From: Acanthosepion esculentum
Taxonomy: Eukaryota > Mollusca > Cephalopoda > Sepiida > Sepiidae
Assembly: GCA_964036315.1 (NCBI GenBank)
Contig: CAXIWW010000817.1
Span: 1,647,501 to 1,711,500 of the forward strand
Length of the DNA: 64,000 nucleotides
Reading direction: 5' to 3'
Below are positions 13,201-24,800 of the stretch, piece by piece. The notes beneath the pieces were generated by a model. It saw only the letters and a list, made by a program, of their open reading frames with translations. It made no database searches and was not told the DNA's origin. Every line of letters begins with the position of its first letter. The first letter of the stretch is position 1. The translations under genes and the position numbers were made by a program.

Positions 13201-14910
13201 TCTGCGTGGGACTTTCAGGGACTGGGTCTCGTCTGCGTGGGACTTTCTGGGACTGGCTCCTGGGTGGAATGGTCGTCTGCGTGAGACTTTCTGGGACTGG
13301 CTCCTGGGTGGGTGTTCATCTGCGTGGGATTTTCTGGGACTGGGGGTCGTCTGCGTGGGACTTCCTGGGACACTCTCCTGTCTGGGGCTCGTCTGCGTGG
13401 GACTTTCTTGGACTGGGTGTCGTCTGCGTGGGACGTTCTGGGACTGTCTCCTGGGTGGGGGCTCGTCTGAGTTGGACTTTCTGGGACTGGGTGTCGTCTG
13501 CATGGGTCTTTCTGGGACAGTCTCCTGGGTGCGGTATCGTCTGCGTGGGACTTTGTGGGACTGGGGGTCGTCTGCGTGGGACTTTCTGGGACTGTCTTTT
13601 GGGTGGGGTGTCGTCTGCGTGGGACTTTCTAGGACTGGGGTCGTCTGCGTGGGAGTTTCTGGGACTGGGGGTCTTTTGCGTGGGACTTTCTGAGACTTTC
13701 TCCTGGGAGGGGGTCGTCTGCATGGGACTTTCTGGGACTGTCTCCTGGGTGGGGGTCGTCTGCGTGGGACTTTCTGGGACTGGGGGTCGTCTGCGTGGGA
13801 CTTTCTGGGACTGTCTCCTGGGTCGGGGGTCGTCTGCGTGGTACTTTCTGGGACTGTCTCCTGAGTGTGTGTTCGTCTGCGTGGGATTTACTGGGACTGG
13901 GGGTCGTCTGCCTGGGACTTGCTGGGACACTTTCCTGTCTGGGGGTCGTCTGCGTGGGACTTTCTTGGACTGGGCGTCGTCTGCGTGGGACTTTCTTGGA
14001 CTGTCTCCTGGGTGGGGGATCGTCTGCGTGGGATTTCTGGGACTGTCTCCTGGGTGGGGTGTTGTCTGTTTAGGACTTTCTTGGACTGTCTCCTGGGTGG
14101 GCGTCGTCTGCGTGGGACTTTCTGGGACTGTCTCCTGGGTGGGGGTCTTCTGCATGGGACTTCCTAGGACTGGGGGTCGTCTGTGTGGGACTTTCTGGGA
14201 CTGGGGGTCGTCTGCGTGGGTCTTTCTGGGACTGTCTCCTGGGTGGAGGCTCGTCTGCGTGGGAATTTCTGAGTCTGTCTCCTGGGTGGGGGTCGTCAGC
14301 GTGGGTCTTTCTGTGACTGGGGGTCGTCTTCGTGGGACTTTCTGGGACTGTCTCCTGGGTGGGTGTTCGTGTGCGTGGGACTTTCTGTGACTGGGGGTTG
14401 TCTGCGTGGGATATATGGGTCTGTCTCCTGGGTGGGGGGTCGTCTGCATGGGACTTTCTGGTACTGGGGGTCGTCTGCGTGGGATATCTTGGTCTGTCTC
14501 CTGGGTGGGGGGTCGTCTGCATGGGACTTTCTGGGATTGGTGTCGTCTGCGTGCGACTTTCTGGGATTGTCTTCTGGGTTGGGGGGTCGTCTGCGTGCGA
14601 CTTGCTGGGACTGGGTGTCGTCTGCGTGGGACTTTCTGGGACTGTCTCCTGTCTGGAGGATCGTCTGCGTGGGACTTTCTGGGACTAGGGGGTCGTCTGC
14701 GTGGGACTTTCTGGGACTCGGTGTCGTCTGCGTTGAACTTTCTGGGACTGGGGGTCGTCTGCGTGGGACCTTCTGGGACTGTCTCCTGGGTGGGGGGTCG
14801 TCTGCTTGGGACTTTGTGGGACTGGGGGTCGTCTGCGTGGGACTTTCTGGGAATGGGTGTCGTATGCGTGGGACTTTCTGGGACTGTCTCCTGGGTGGGG
14901 GGTCGTCTGT

Positions 14911-17729
14911 GTCGAAAAAACTTTTGTAATTATGGATAAGGCAAGAAATTTCCGACAATTGGACACCAATATTTTGTGGATTCTATAAAAAGGAAAAATT
15001 AGAAATGCATTCTTATTGTGCACACTGGAATTCGGTCGCTGTAAATTGTCAGACGACATACCGCGCACATGGTGACAGCTGTACTTTTTACTATCTGAGC
15101 AAATGAAATATCACTGTATACACTGACAAATCAAATAATTGCACACAATTTGATACCCATTTTGAAAATATTTCTTTTACTGGAAAAAAGTTATAAACAA
15201 GTGAAATATGACTGATTTCCCAGTTTAGGGCCGCGTGACAATTTCCGCAAATGAGCTAACACAAGTCCCCATACCGTTGAATTTCGCCTCGACTCTATTC
15301 AACGTGTCGAAAAACTTTTGTAATTATGGATAAGGCAAGAAATTTCCGACAATTGGACACCAATATTTTGTGGATTCTATAAAAAGGAAAAATTAGAAAT
15401 GCATTCTTATTGTGCACACTGGAATTCGGTCGCTGTAAATTGTCAGACGACATACCGCGCACATGGTGACAGCTGTACTTTTTACTATCTGAGCAAATGA
15501 AATATCACTGTATATACTGACAAATCAAATAATTGCACACAATTTGATACCCATTTTGAAAATATTTCTTTTACTGGAAAAAAGTTATAAACAAGTGAAA
15601 TATGACTGATTTCCCAGTTTAGGGCCGCGTGACAATTTCCGCAAATGAGCTAACACAAGTCCCCATACCGTTGAATTTCGCCTCGACTCTATTCAACGTG
15701 TCGAAAAACTTTTGTAATTATGGATAAGGTAAGAAATTCTCGACAATTGGACGCCAATATTTTGTGGATTCGATAGAAAGGAAAAATTAGAAATGCAGTC
15801 TTATTGTGCACACTGGAATTCGGACGCTGTAAATTGTCAGACGACATACCGCGCACATGGTGAAAGCTGTCCTTTTTACTATCTGAGCAAATGAAAAATC
15901 CCTGTAAACATAGACAAATCAAATAATTGTACACAAATTTATACCCATTTTGAAAATATTTCTTTTACTGGAAAAAAGTTATAAACAAGTGAAATATGAC
16001 TGATTTCCTAGTTTAGGGCCGCATGACAATTTCCCCATATTAGCTAACACAAGTCCCCAAACCGTAGAATTTCGCCTCGACTCTATTCAACGTGTCGAAA
16101 AACTTTTGTAATTATGGATAAGGTAAGAAATTCCCTACATTTTGACAGCAATATTTTGTGGATTCGATAAAATGAAAAATTAGAAATGCAGTCTTAGTTT
16201 TCAGACTGGAATTCGTACGCTGTAAATTCTCAGACGACCTACCGCGCACATGGTGAAAGCTGTACTTTTTAAAATCTGACCAAATGAAAAATCCCTGTAA
16301 ACATAGACCAACCAAATAATTGCACACAATGTGATACCCATTTTGAAAATATTTCTTTTACTTGATAAAAGTTATAAACAAGTGAAATATGACTGATTTC
16401 CCAGTTTAGGGCCGCATGAGAATTTCCGCAAATGAGCTAACACAATTCCCCATAACGTTGAATTTCGCCTCGACTCTATTCAATGTGTCGAAAAAACTTG
16501 TGTAATCATGGATAAGGTAAGCAATTCCCGACAATTGGACACCAATATTTTGTGGATTCTATAAAAAGGAAAAATTACAAATGCAGTTTTATAGTGCACA
16601 CTGGAATTCGGACGATGTAAATTGTCAGACGACATACCGCGCACATGGTGAAAGCTGTACTTTTTACTATCTGAGCAAATGAAAAATCCCAGTATACATA
16701 GACAAGTCAAATAATTGCACACAATGTGATACCCATTTTGAAAATATATCTTTTACTGGAAAAAAGTTATAAACAAGTGAAATATGACTGATTTCCCAGT
16801 TTAGGGCCGCATGACAATTTCCGCAAATGAGCTAACACAAGTCACCATACCGTTCAATTTCGACTCGACTCTAATCAAGGTGTCGAATAAACTTTTGTAA
16901 TTATGGATGAGGTAAGAATTTCCCGACAATTGGACAGTAATATTTGTGGATTCTATAAAGAGGAAAAATTAGAAATGCAGTCTTATTGTGCACACTGGAA
17001 TTCGGACGCTGTAAATTGTCAGAGGACATACCGCGCACATGGTGAAAGCTGTACTTTTTACTATATGAGCAAATGAATAATCCCTGTATACATAGACAAA
17101 TCAAATAATTGCAGACAATTTGATACCCAATTTGAAAATATTTCTTTCACTGGAAAAAAGCAATAAACAAGCGAATTATGACTGATTTCCCAGTTTAGGG
17201 CCGCATGACAATTTCCGCAAATGAGCTAAGAAAAGTCACCATACCGTTGAATTTCGACTGAACTCTAATCAAGGTGTCGAAAAAACTTTTGTAATTATGG
17301 ATGAGGTAAGCAATTCCCGACAATTGGACACCAATATTTTGTGGATTCTATAAAAAGGAAAAATTACAAATGCAGTTTTATAGTGCACACTGGAATTCGG
17401 ACGATGTAAATTGTCAGACGACATACCGCGCACATGGTGAAAGCAGTACTTTTTACTATCTGAGCAAATGAAAAATCTCTGTATATATAGATAAATCAAA
17501 TAATTGCACACAATTTGATACCCATTTTGAAAATATTTCTTTTACTGGAAAAAAGTTATAAACAAGTGAATTATGACTTATTTCCCAGTTTAGGGCCGCA
17601 TGACAATTTCCGCAAATGAGCTAACACAAGTCCCCATACCGTTGAATTTCGCCTCGACTCTATTCAAGGTGTCGAAAAAACTTTTGTAATTATGACTAAG
17701 GCAAGAAATTCCCGACAATTGGACACCAA
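14911..17729 (+). repeat. Satellite family C, ~394-bp units (left arm)
   Basis: There are seven complete units followed by a 59-bp partial unit. Units begin at the GTCGAAAA motif at 14911, 15306, 15700, 16094, 16487, 16882, 17276 and 17671, so the period is 393-395 bp. The unit is AT-rich and includes AATTATGGATAAGG, a TATAAAAAGG motif, a segment reading CATACCGCGCACATGGTG, and GTTTAGGGCCGC. The units at 14911 and 15306 are almost identical, with one A-run length change and one substitution seen, so they are a recent unit duplication. An open stretch of about 80 codons recurs on the minus strand in most units, but it opens with GTG rather than ATG and is broken in some. The final partial unit stops at GGACACCAA, where family D begins. 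Confidence 0.95.
17726..17729. other. C/D satellite junction with 4-bp overlap (copy 1)
   Basis: Family C reads through GGACACCAA and family D reads from CCAACAGATCAG. The four bases CCAA fit both families, which suggests microhomology at the original join. The first D monomer carries the private variants GGAGGTAGTC and TAACATC. The same join and variants recur inverted at 27534 and 63403. Confidence 0.85.
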
Positions 17730-20700
17730 CAGATCAGAGGCCATGCTGCTGGAGGTAGTCTAACATCTTACATTAGAGGCTCAAATATGGACGGGAAACC
17801 AACAGATCAGAGGCCATGCTGCTGGACGTAGTTTATCTTTTTACATTAGACACTCAAATATGGACCAGAAACCCATAGATCAGAGGCCATGCTGCTGGGC
17901 GTAGGTTATCTTTTTACATTAGACGCTCAAATATGCACCATAAACCAAGAAATCACAAACAGGGCTACTGGACGTAGTGTATCATCTTACACAAGACGCT
18001 CAAATATGAACCGTAAGCCAACAGGTCAGAGGCCATGCTACTGGACGTAGTTTATCTTTTTACATTAGACGCTCAAGTATGCAACAGAAACCAACAGATC
18101 AGAAACAGGGCTGCTGGACGTAGTGTATCATCTTACACAAGACGCTCAAATATGGACGGGAAGCTAACAGGTCAGAGGCCATGCAGCTGGACGTAGTCTA
18201 AGATCTTACATTGGAGGCTCAAATATGGACCGGAAACCAACAGAAAAAAGGCCATGCTGCTGGACGTAGTTTATCTTTTTACGTTAAACGCTCAAATATG
18301 CACGAGAAACCAAGAGACCAGAATCATGGCTGCTGGACGTGGTGTATCATTTTACACAAACGCTCAAATATCGAACGAAAGCCAACTGGTCAGAGGCCAT
18401 GCTGCTGGTCGTAGTCAAAAATATTACATTAGATTCTCAAATATGGACCGGAAACCAACAGATCAGAGGCCATGCTGCTAGACGTAGTTTATCTTTTTAC
18501 ATTAGACGGTCAAGTATGCAACAGAAACCAACAGATCAGAAACAGGGCTGCTGGACGTAGTGTATCATCTTACACAAGACGCTCAAATATGGACCGGAAG
18601 CCAACAGGTCAGAGGCCATGCTGCTGGACGTAGTTTATCTTTTTATATTAGACGCTCAAATATGCAACAGAAACCAAAAGATCAGAATCATGGCTGCTGG
18701 ACGTAGTGTATCACCTTACACAAGACGCTCAAATATGGACCGGAAGCCAACAGGTCAGAGGACATGCTGCTGGACGTAGTCTAAAATCTTACATTAGCCG
18801 CTCAAATATGGATCGAAAACCAACAGGTCAGAGGCCATGCTGCTGGTCGTAGTTTATCTTTTTACATTAGACGCTCAAATATGCACCAGAAACCAACAGA
18901 TCAGAATCATGGCTGCTAGACGTAGTGTATCATCTTACACAAGACGCTCAGATATGGTCCGGAAGCCAACAGGTCAGAGGCCATGCTGCTGGACGTAGTC
19001 TAAAATCTTTCATTAGGCGCTCACATATGGACCGGAAACCAACAGATCAGAGGCCATGCTGCTGGACGTAGTTTATCTTTTTACGTTAAACGCTCAAATA
19101 TGCACCAGAAACCAAGAGATCAGAAACAGGGCTGCTGGACGTAGTATATCATATTACACAAGACGCTCAAATATGGACCGGAAGCCAACAGGTCAGAGGC
19201 TATGCTGTTGGACGTAGTCTAAAATCTTATATTAGACGCTCAAATATGGACAAGAAACCAACAGATCAGAGGCCATGCTGCTGCACGTAGTTTATCTTTT
19301 TATATTAGACGCTCAAATATGCACCAGAAACCAACAGATCAGAATCATGGCTGCTGGACGTAGTGTATCATCTTACACAAGACGCTGAAATATCGACCGG
19401 AAACCTACAGGTCAGAGGCCATGCTGCAGGACGTAGTCTAAAATCTTACATTAGACGCTCAAATATGGACGGTAAACCAACAGATCAGACGCCATGCTGC
19501 TGGAAGTACTTTATCTTTTTACATTAGACGCTCAAATATGCACCAGAAACCAAGAGATCAGAAACAGGGCTGCTGGACGTAGTGTATCATCTTACACAAG
19601 ATGATCAAATATGGACCGGAAACCAACAGATCAGAGGCCATGCTGCTGGGCGTAGTATATCTTTTTACATTAGCCGCTCAAATATGCACAAGATACCAAG
19701 AGATCAGAAACAGGGCTGCTGGACGTAGTGTATCATCTTCCACAAGACGCTCAAACATGGACCTGAAGCCAACAGGTCAGAGGCAATGCGGCTGGACGTA
19801 GTCTAAAATCTTACATTGGACGCTCAAATATGGACCGGAATCCAACAGATCAGAGGCCATGCTGCTGGACGTAGATTATCTTTTTATATTAGACGCTCAA
19901 ATATGCACCAGAAACCAACAGATCAGAATCATGGCTGCTGGACGTAGTGTATCATCTTACACAAGACGCTAAAATATCGACCGGAAACATACAGGTCAGA
20001 GGTCATGCTGCTGGACGTAGTCTAAAATCTTATATTAGACGCTCAATTATGGACCGGAAACCAACAGATCAAAGGCCATGCTGCTGGGCGTAGTATATCT
20101 TTTTACATTAGACGCTCAAATATGCACCAGAAACCAAGAGATCAGAAACAGGGCTGCTGGACGTAGTGTATCATTTTACACTAGACGCTCAAATATGGAC
20201 CGGAAGCCAACAGGTCAGAGGCCATGCTGCTGGACGTAGTCTAAAATCTTACATTAGACGCTCAAATATGAACAGGAAACCAACAGATGAGAGGCCAAGC
20301 TGCTGGACGTAGTTTATCTTTTTACATTAGACGCTCAAATATGCACCAGAAACCAAGAGATCAGAAACAGGTCTGCTGGACGTTGTGTATCATATACACA
20401 AGACGCTCATATACGGACCGGAAACCAAGAGTTCAGAGGCCATGCTGCTGGGCATAGTCTAAAATCTTATATTAGACGCTCAAATATGGACCGGAAACCA
20501 ACAGATCAGAGGCCATGCTGCTGGACGTAGTATATCTTTTTACATTAGACGCTCAAATATGCACAAGATACCAAGAGATCAGAAACAGGGCTGTTGGACG
20601 TAGTGTATCATCTTACACAAGACGCTCAAATATGGACCTGAAGCCAACAGGTCAGATGCAATGCGGCTGGACGTAGTCTAAAATCTTACATTGGACGCTC

Positions 20701-21810
20701 AAATATGGTCCGGAAACCAACAGATCAGAGGCCATGCTGCGGTACGTAGCTTATCTTTTTACATTATACGCTCAAATATACACCAGAAACCAACAGATCA
20801 GAATCATGGCTACTGGACGTAGTGTATTATCTTACACAAGACGCTCAAATATGGACCGGAAGCCAAGAGGTCAGAGTCCATGCTGCTGGTCGTAGTCTAA
20901 AATCTTAAATTTGAGGCTCAAACATGGACCGGAAACCAACAGACCAGAGGCCATGCTGCTGGACGTAGTTTATCTTTTTACATTAGACGCTCAAATATGC
21001 ACCAGAAAACAAGAGATCAGAAACAGGTCTGCTGGACGTAGTGTATCATCTTACAGAAGACGCTCAAATATGGACCGGAAGCCAACAGGTCAGAGGCCAT
21101 GCTGCTGGATGTAGTCTAAAATCTTACATTAGACGCTCAAATATGAACCGGAAACCAACAGATCAGAGGCCATGCTGCTGGCCGTATATTATCTTTTTAC
21201 ATTAGACGCTCAAATATTCACCAGAAACCAACAGATCAGAATCATGGCTGCTGGACGTAGTGTATCATCTTACACAAGACGCTCAAATATCGACCGGAAA
21301 CATACAGGTCAGAGGCCATGCTGCTGGTCGTACTTTATCTTCTTACATTAGACGCTCAAATATGCACCAGAAACCGAGTGATCAGAAACAGGGCTGCTGG
21401 ACGTAGTGTATCATCTTACACAAAAATGCTCAAATATGGACCGGAAGCCAAGAGGTCAGAGTCCATGCTGCTGGGCGTAGTCTAAAATCTTGCATTAGAG
21501 GCTCAAATATGGACCGGAAACCAACAGATCAGAGGCCATGCTGCTGGAGGTAGTTTATCATTTACATTAGACGGTCAAATATGCACCAGAAACCAAGAGA
21601 TCAGAAACAGGGCTGCTGGACGTAGTGTATCATCTTACACAAGACGCTCAAATATGGACCGGAAGCCAACAGGTCCGAGGCCATGCTGCTGGGCGTAGTT
21701 TAAAATCTTACATTAGACGCACAAATATGGACCGGAAACCAACAGAACAGAGGCCATGCTGCTGGACGTAATTTATCTTTTTTACATTAGACGCTCAAAT
21801 ATGCACCAGA
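17730..21810 (+). repeat. Satellite family D, 73-bp monomers in a 219-bp trimer (left arm)
   Basis: About 18-19 copies of a 219-bp higher-order unit lie here, each made of three 73-bp monomers. The first monomer starts TTTATCTTTTTACATTAG and carries ATGCACCAGAAACC. The second starts TGTATCATCTTACACAAG and carries GGACCGGAAGCCAACAGG. The third starts TCTAAAATCTTACATTAG and carries GGACCGGAAACCAACAG. All end in GGCTGCTGGACGTAG or ATGCTGCTGGACGTAG. The spacing is measured directly: the GTAGTTTATC boundary occurs at 18047, 18266 and 18484. The first monomer has two subtypes (GAGATCAGAAACAGGG and CAGATCAGAATCATGG) that alternate irregularly. Some trimers lack a monomer. The block ends inside a first-type monomer at the inversion point. 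Confidence 0.94.
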
Positions 21811-21835
21811 AAAAGATATACTACGTCCAGCAGCA
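21781..21835. other. Head-to-head inversion point of family D (palindrome centre)
   Basis: Plus-strand D runs into ATGCACCAGA at 21801-21810. From 21811 the sequence is reverse-oriented D (AAAAGATATACTACGTCC). The join is inside a monomer on both sides. Left of the join the order is third monomer then first monomer. Right of it, read on the minus strand, it is second monomer then first monomer, so the third type is missing. A local inverted repeat of roughly 25 bp (TGCTGCTGGACGTA... against its complement) flanks about 30 bp of single-copy-phase sequence, but the sequence is not a perfect hairpin. Confidence 0.88.
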
Positions 21836-24800
21836 TGGCCTCTGACCTGTTGGCTTCCGGTCCATATTTCAGCGTCTTGTGTAAGATGATACACTACGTC
21901 CAGCAGCCCTGTTTCTGATCTCTTGGTTTCTGGTGCATATTTGACCGTCTAATGTAAAAGATAAACTACGTCCAGCAGCATGGCCTCTGATCTGTTGGTT
22001 TCCGGTCCATATTTGAGCCTCTAATGTAAGATTTTAGACTACGACCAGCAGCATGGCCTCTGACCTGTTGGCTTCCGGTCCATATTTGACCCTCTTGTGT
22101 AAGATGATACACTACGTCCAGCAGCCATGATTCTGATCTGTTGGTTTCTGGTGCCTATATGAGCGTCTAATGTAAAAAGATAAACTACGTCCAGCAGCAT
22201 GGCCTCTGATCTGTTGGTTTCCGGACCATATTTGAGCGTCCAATGTAAGATTTTAGACTACGTCCAGCCGCATTGCTTCTGACCTGTTGCCTTCAGGTCC
22301 ATATTTGAGCGTCTTTTGTAAGATGATACACTACGTCTAGTAGCCATGGTTCTGATCTCTTGGTTTCTAGTGCATATTTGAGCGTCTAATGTAAAGATAT
22401 ACTACGTCCAGCAGCATGGCCTCTGATCTGTTGGTTTCCGGTCCATATTTGAGCGTCTAATGTAAGATTTTACACTACGTCCAGCAGCATGGCCTCTGAA
22501 CTCTTGGTTTCCGGTCCATATTTGAGCGTCTTCTGTAAGATGATACACTACGTCCATCAGCCGTGATTCTGATCTGTTGGCTCCTGTGGATATTTGAGCC
22601 TCTAATGTAAAAAGATAAACTACGGCCAGCAGCATGGCCTCTGATCAGTTGGTTTCCGGTCCATATTTGAGCGTCTAATGTAAGATTTTAGACTACGTCC
22701 AGCAGCATGGCCTCTGACCTGTTGGCTTCCGGTCCATATTTGAGCGTCTTCTGTAAGATGATACACTACGTCCAGCAGGCTGTTTCTGATCTCTTGGTTT
22801 CTGGTGCATATTTGACCGTCTAATGTAAAAGATAAACTACGTCCAGCAGCATGGCCTCTGATCTGTTGGTTTCCGGTCCATATTTGAGCCTCTAATGTAA
22901 GATCTTAGACTACGACCAGCAGCATGGCCTCTGACCTCTTGGCTTCCGGTCCATATTTGACCGTCTTGTGTAAGATGATACACTACGTCCAGCAGCCATG
23001 ATTCTGATATGTTGGTTTCTGGTGCATATTTGAGCGTCTAATGTAAAAAGATAAACTACGTCCAGCAGCATGGCCTCTGATCTGTTTGTTTCCCGACCAT
23101 ATTTGAGCGTCCAATGTAAGATTTTAGACTACGTCCAGTAGCATGGCCTCTGACCTGTTGGCCTCCGGACTATATCTGAGCGTCTTGTGTAAGATGATAC
23201 ACTACGTCTAGTAGCCATGGTTCTGATCTCTTGGTTTCTAGTGCATATTTGAGCGTCTAATGTAAAAAGATAATCTACGCCCAGCAGCAGGCCTCTGCTC
23301 TGTTGGTTTCCGTTTCATATTTGAGCGTCTAATGTAAGATTTTAGACTACGCCCAGCAGCATGGCCTCTGACCTGTTGGTTTCCGGTCTATATTTCAGCG
23401 TCTTCTGTAAGATGATACACTACGTCCAGCACACCTGTTCCGGATCACTTGCTTTCTGGTGCATATTTGAGCGTCCAATGGAAAAAGATAAACTACGTCC
23501 AGCAGCATGGCCTCTGATCTGTTGGTTTCCGGTTCATATTTGTGCGTCTAATATAAGATTTTAGACTACGTCCAGCAGCATAGCCTCTGACCTGTTGGCT
23601 TCCGGTCCATATTTGAGCGTCTTGTGTAAGATGATACAGTACTTCCAGCAGCTCTGTTTCTGATCTCTTGGTTTCTGGTGCATATTTGAGCGTCTAATGT
23701 AAAAAGTTAAACTACGTCCAGCAGCATGGCCTCTGATCTGTTGCTTTCCAGTCCATATTTGAGCGTCTAATGTAAGATTTTAGACTACGTCCTGCAGCAT
23801 GGCCTCTGACCTGTTGGCTTCCGGACCATATCTGAGCGTCTTGTGTAAGATGATACACTACGTCTAGCAGCCATGATTCTGATCTGTTTGTTTCTGTTGC
23901 ATATTTGAGCGTCTAATGTAAAAAGATAAACTACGTCCAGCAGCATGGCCTCTGATCTGTTGGTTTCCGGTTCATATTTGAGCGTCTACTGTAAGATTTT
24001 AGACTACGTCAAGCAGAATGGCCTCTGACCTGTTGGCTTCCGGTCCAAATTTAATCGTCTTCTGTAAGATGATACACTACGTCCAGCAGCCATGATTCTG
24101 ATCTGTTGGTTTCTGGTGCATATTTGAGCGTCTAATGTAAAAAGATAAGCTACGTCCAGCAGCATGGCCTCTGATCTGTTGGATTCCGGTCCATATTTGA
24201 GCGTCTAATGAAAGATATTAGACTACGTCCAGCAGCATGGCCTCTGACCTGTTGGCTTCCGGACCATATCTGAGCGTCTTGTGTAAGATGATACACTACG
24301 TCTAGCAGCCATGATTCTGATCTGTTGGTTTCTGGTGCATATTTGAGCGTCTAATGTAAAAAGTTAAACTACGTCCAGCGGCAAGGCCACTGATCTGTTG
24401 TTTTCCGGTAAATATTTGAGGGTCTAATGTAAGATTTTAGACTACGCCCTGCAGCATGGCCTCTGACCTGTTGGCTTCCGGTCCATATTTGAGCGTCTTG
24501 TGTAAGATGATACACTACGTCCAGCAGCCCTGTTTCTGATGTCTTGGTTTCTGGTTCATATTTGACCGTCTAATGTAAGAGATAAACTACGTCCAGCAGC
24601 ATGGCCTCTGATCTGTTGGTTTCCGGTCCATATTTGAGCCTCTAATGTAAGATTTTAGACTACGATCAGCAGCATGGACTCTGACCTCTTGGCTTCCGGT
24701 CCATATTTGAGCGTCTAGTCTAAGAAGATACACTACGTCCAGCAGATATGATTCTAATCTGTTGGTTTCAGGTGCATATTTGAGCGTCTAATGTAAAAAG

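Larger units (their letters stand above)
518..14910 (+). repeat. Satellite family B, GC-rich 43-bp/31-bp units (left arm)
   Basis: This block of about 14.4 kb is built from two related units. Both begin GTCGTCTGCGTGGGACTTTC and continue TGGGACT. The long unit (about 43 bp) then has GTCTCCTGGGTGGGGG, while the short unit (about 31 bp) goes straight to GGGG. The two lengths therefore differ by one 12-bp segment. G-run length varies by one or two bases, and common variants include GCATGGG, GGGTCTTTCTGG, GATATCTAGG and a ...CTCCTGTCTGG subtype. The two unit types are mixed irregularly rather than in separate blocks. The plus strand is strongly G-rich over C. No stop codon occurs in the consensus in any frame on either strand, so long apparent reading frames on both strands are artefacts. 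The block runs directly into family C at 14911. Confidence 0.95.
1..21810 (+). repeat. Left arm of ~43-kb imperfect palindrome
   Basis: The block order A-B-C-D here is repeated in reverse as D-C-B-A at 21811-43359. Matched landmarks (sum of coordinates) are: A/B boundary 518 with 42842 (43360); B/C boundary 14911 with 29562 (44473); C/D boundary 17726-17729 with 27534-27537 (45263). The changing sums record unit gains and losses inside blocks. The arm may extend before position 1, because A continues to the window edge. Confidence 0.9.

Noticed and set aside
17269..17511. A recurring ~80-codon open frame in family C units (minus strand here; also near 15689, 16480, 28540, 28934, 46503, 58305 and 63621)
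   Set aside because: It opens with GTG in the satellite, several units carry breaks, and its length is set by the unit. Conservation is explained by repeat homogenisation. A dN/dS test over all units would be decisive.
14911..17729. Family C as an LTR or a non-autonomous transposon
   Set aside because: Units are head-to-tail at 394 bp with no terminal inverted repeats, target-site duplications, poly-A tail, primer-binding site or internal unique region.
18211..18560. Open frames of 60-150 residues in family D containing RRSNMDRKPTDQRPCCW-like repeats
   Set aside because: They follow the 73-bp monomer through its frames, appear at dozens of places on the strand that happens to lack stops, and start and stop at random monomer variants.
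21781..21835. A perfect hairpin or telomere-like cap at the inversion centre
   Set aside because: The arms are out of monomer phase, only about 25 bp pair locally, and no telomeric repeat is present anywhere in the window.
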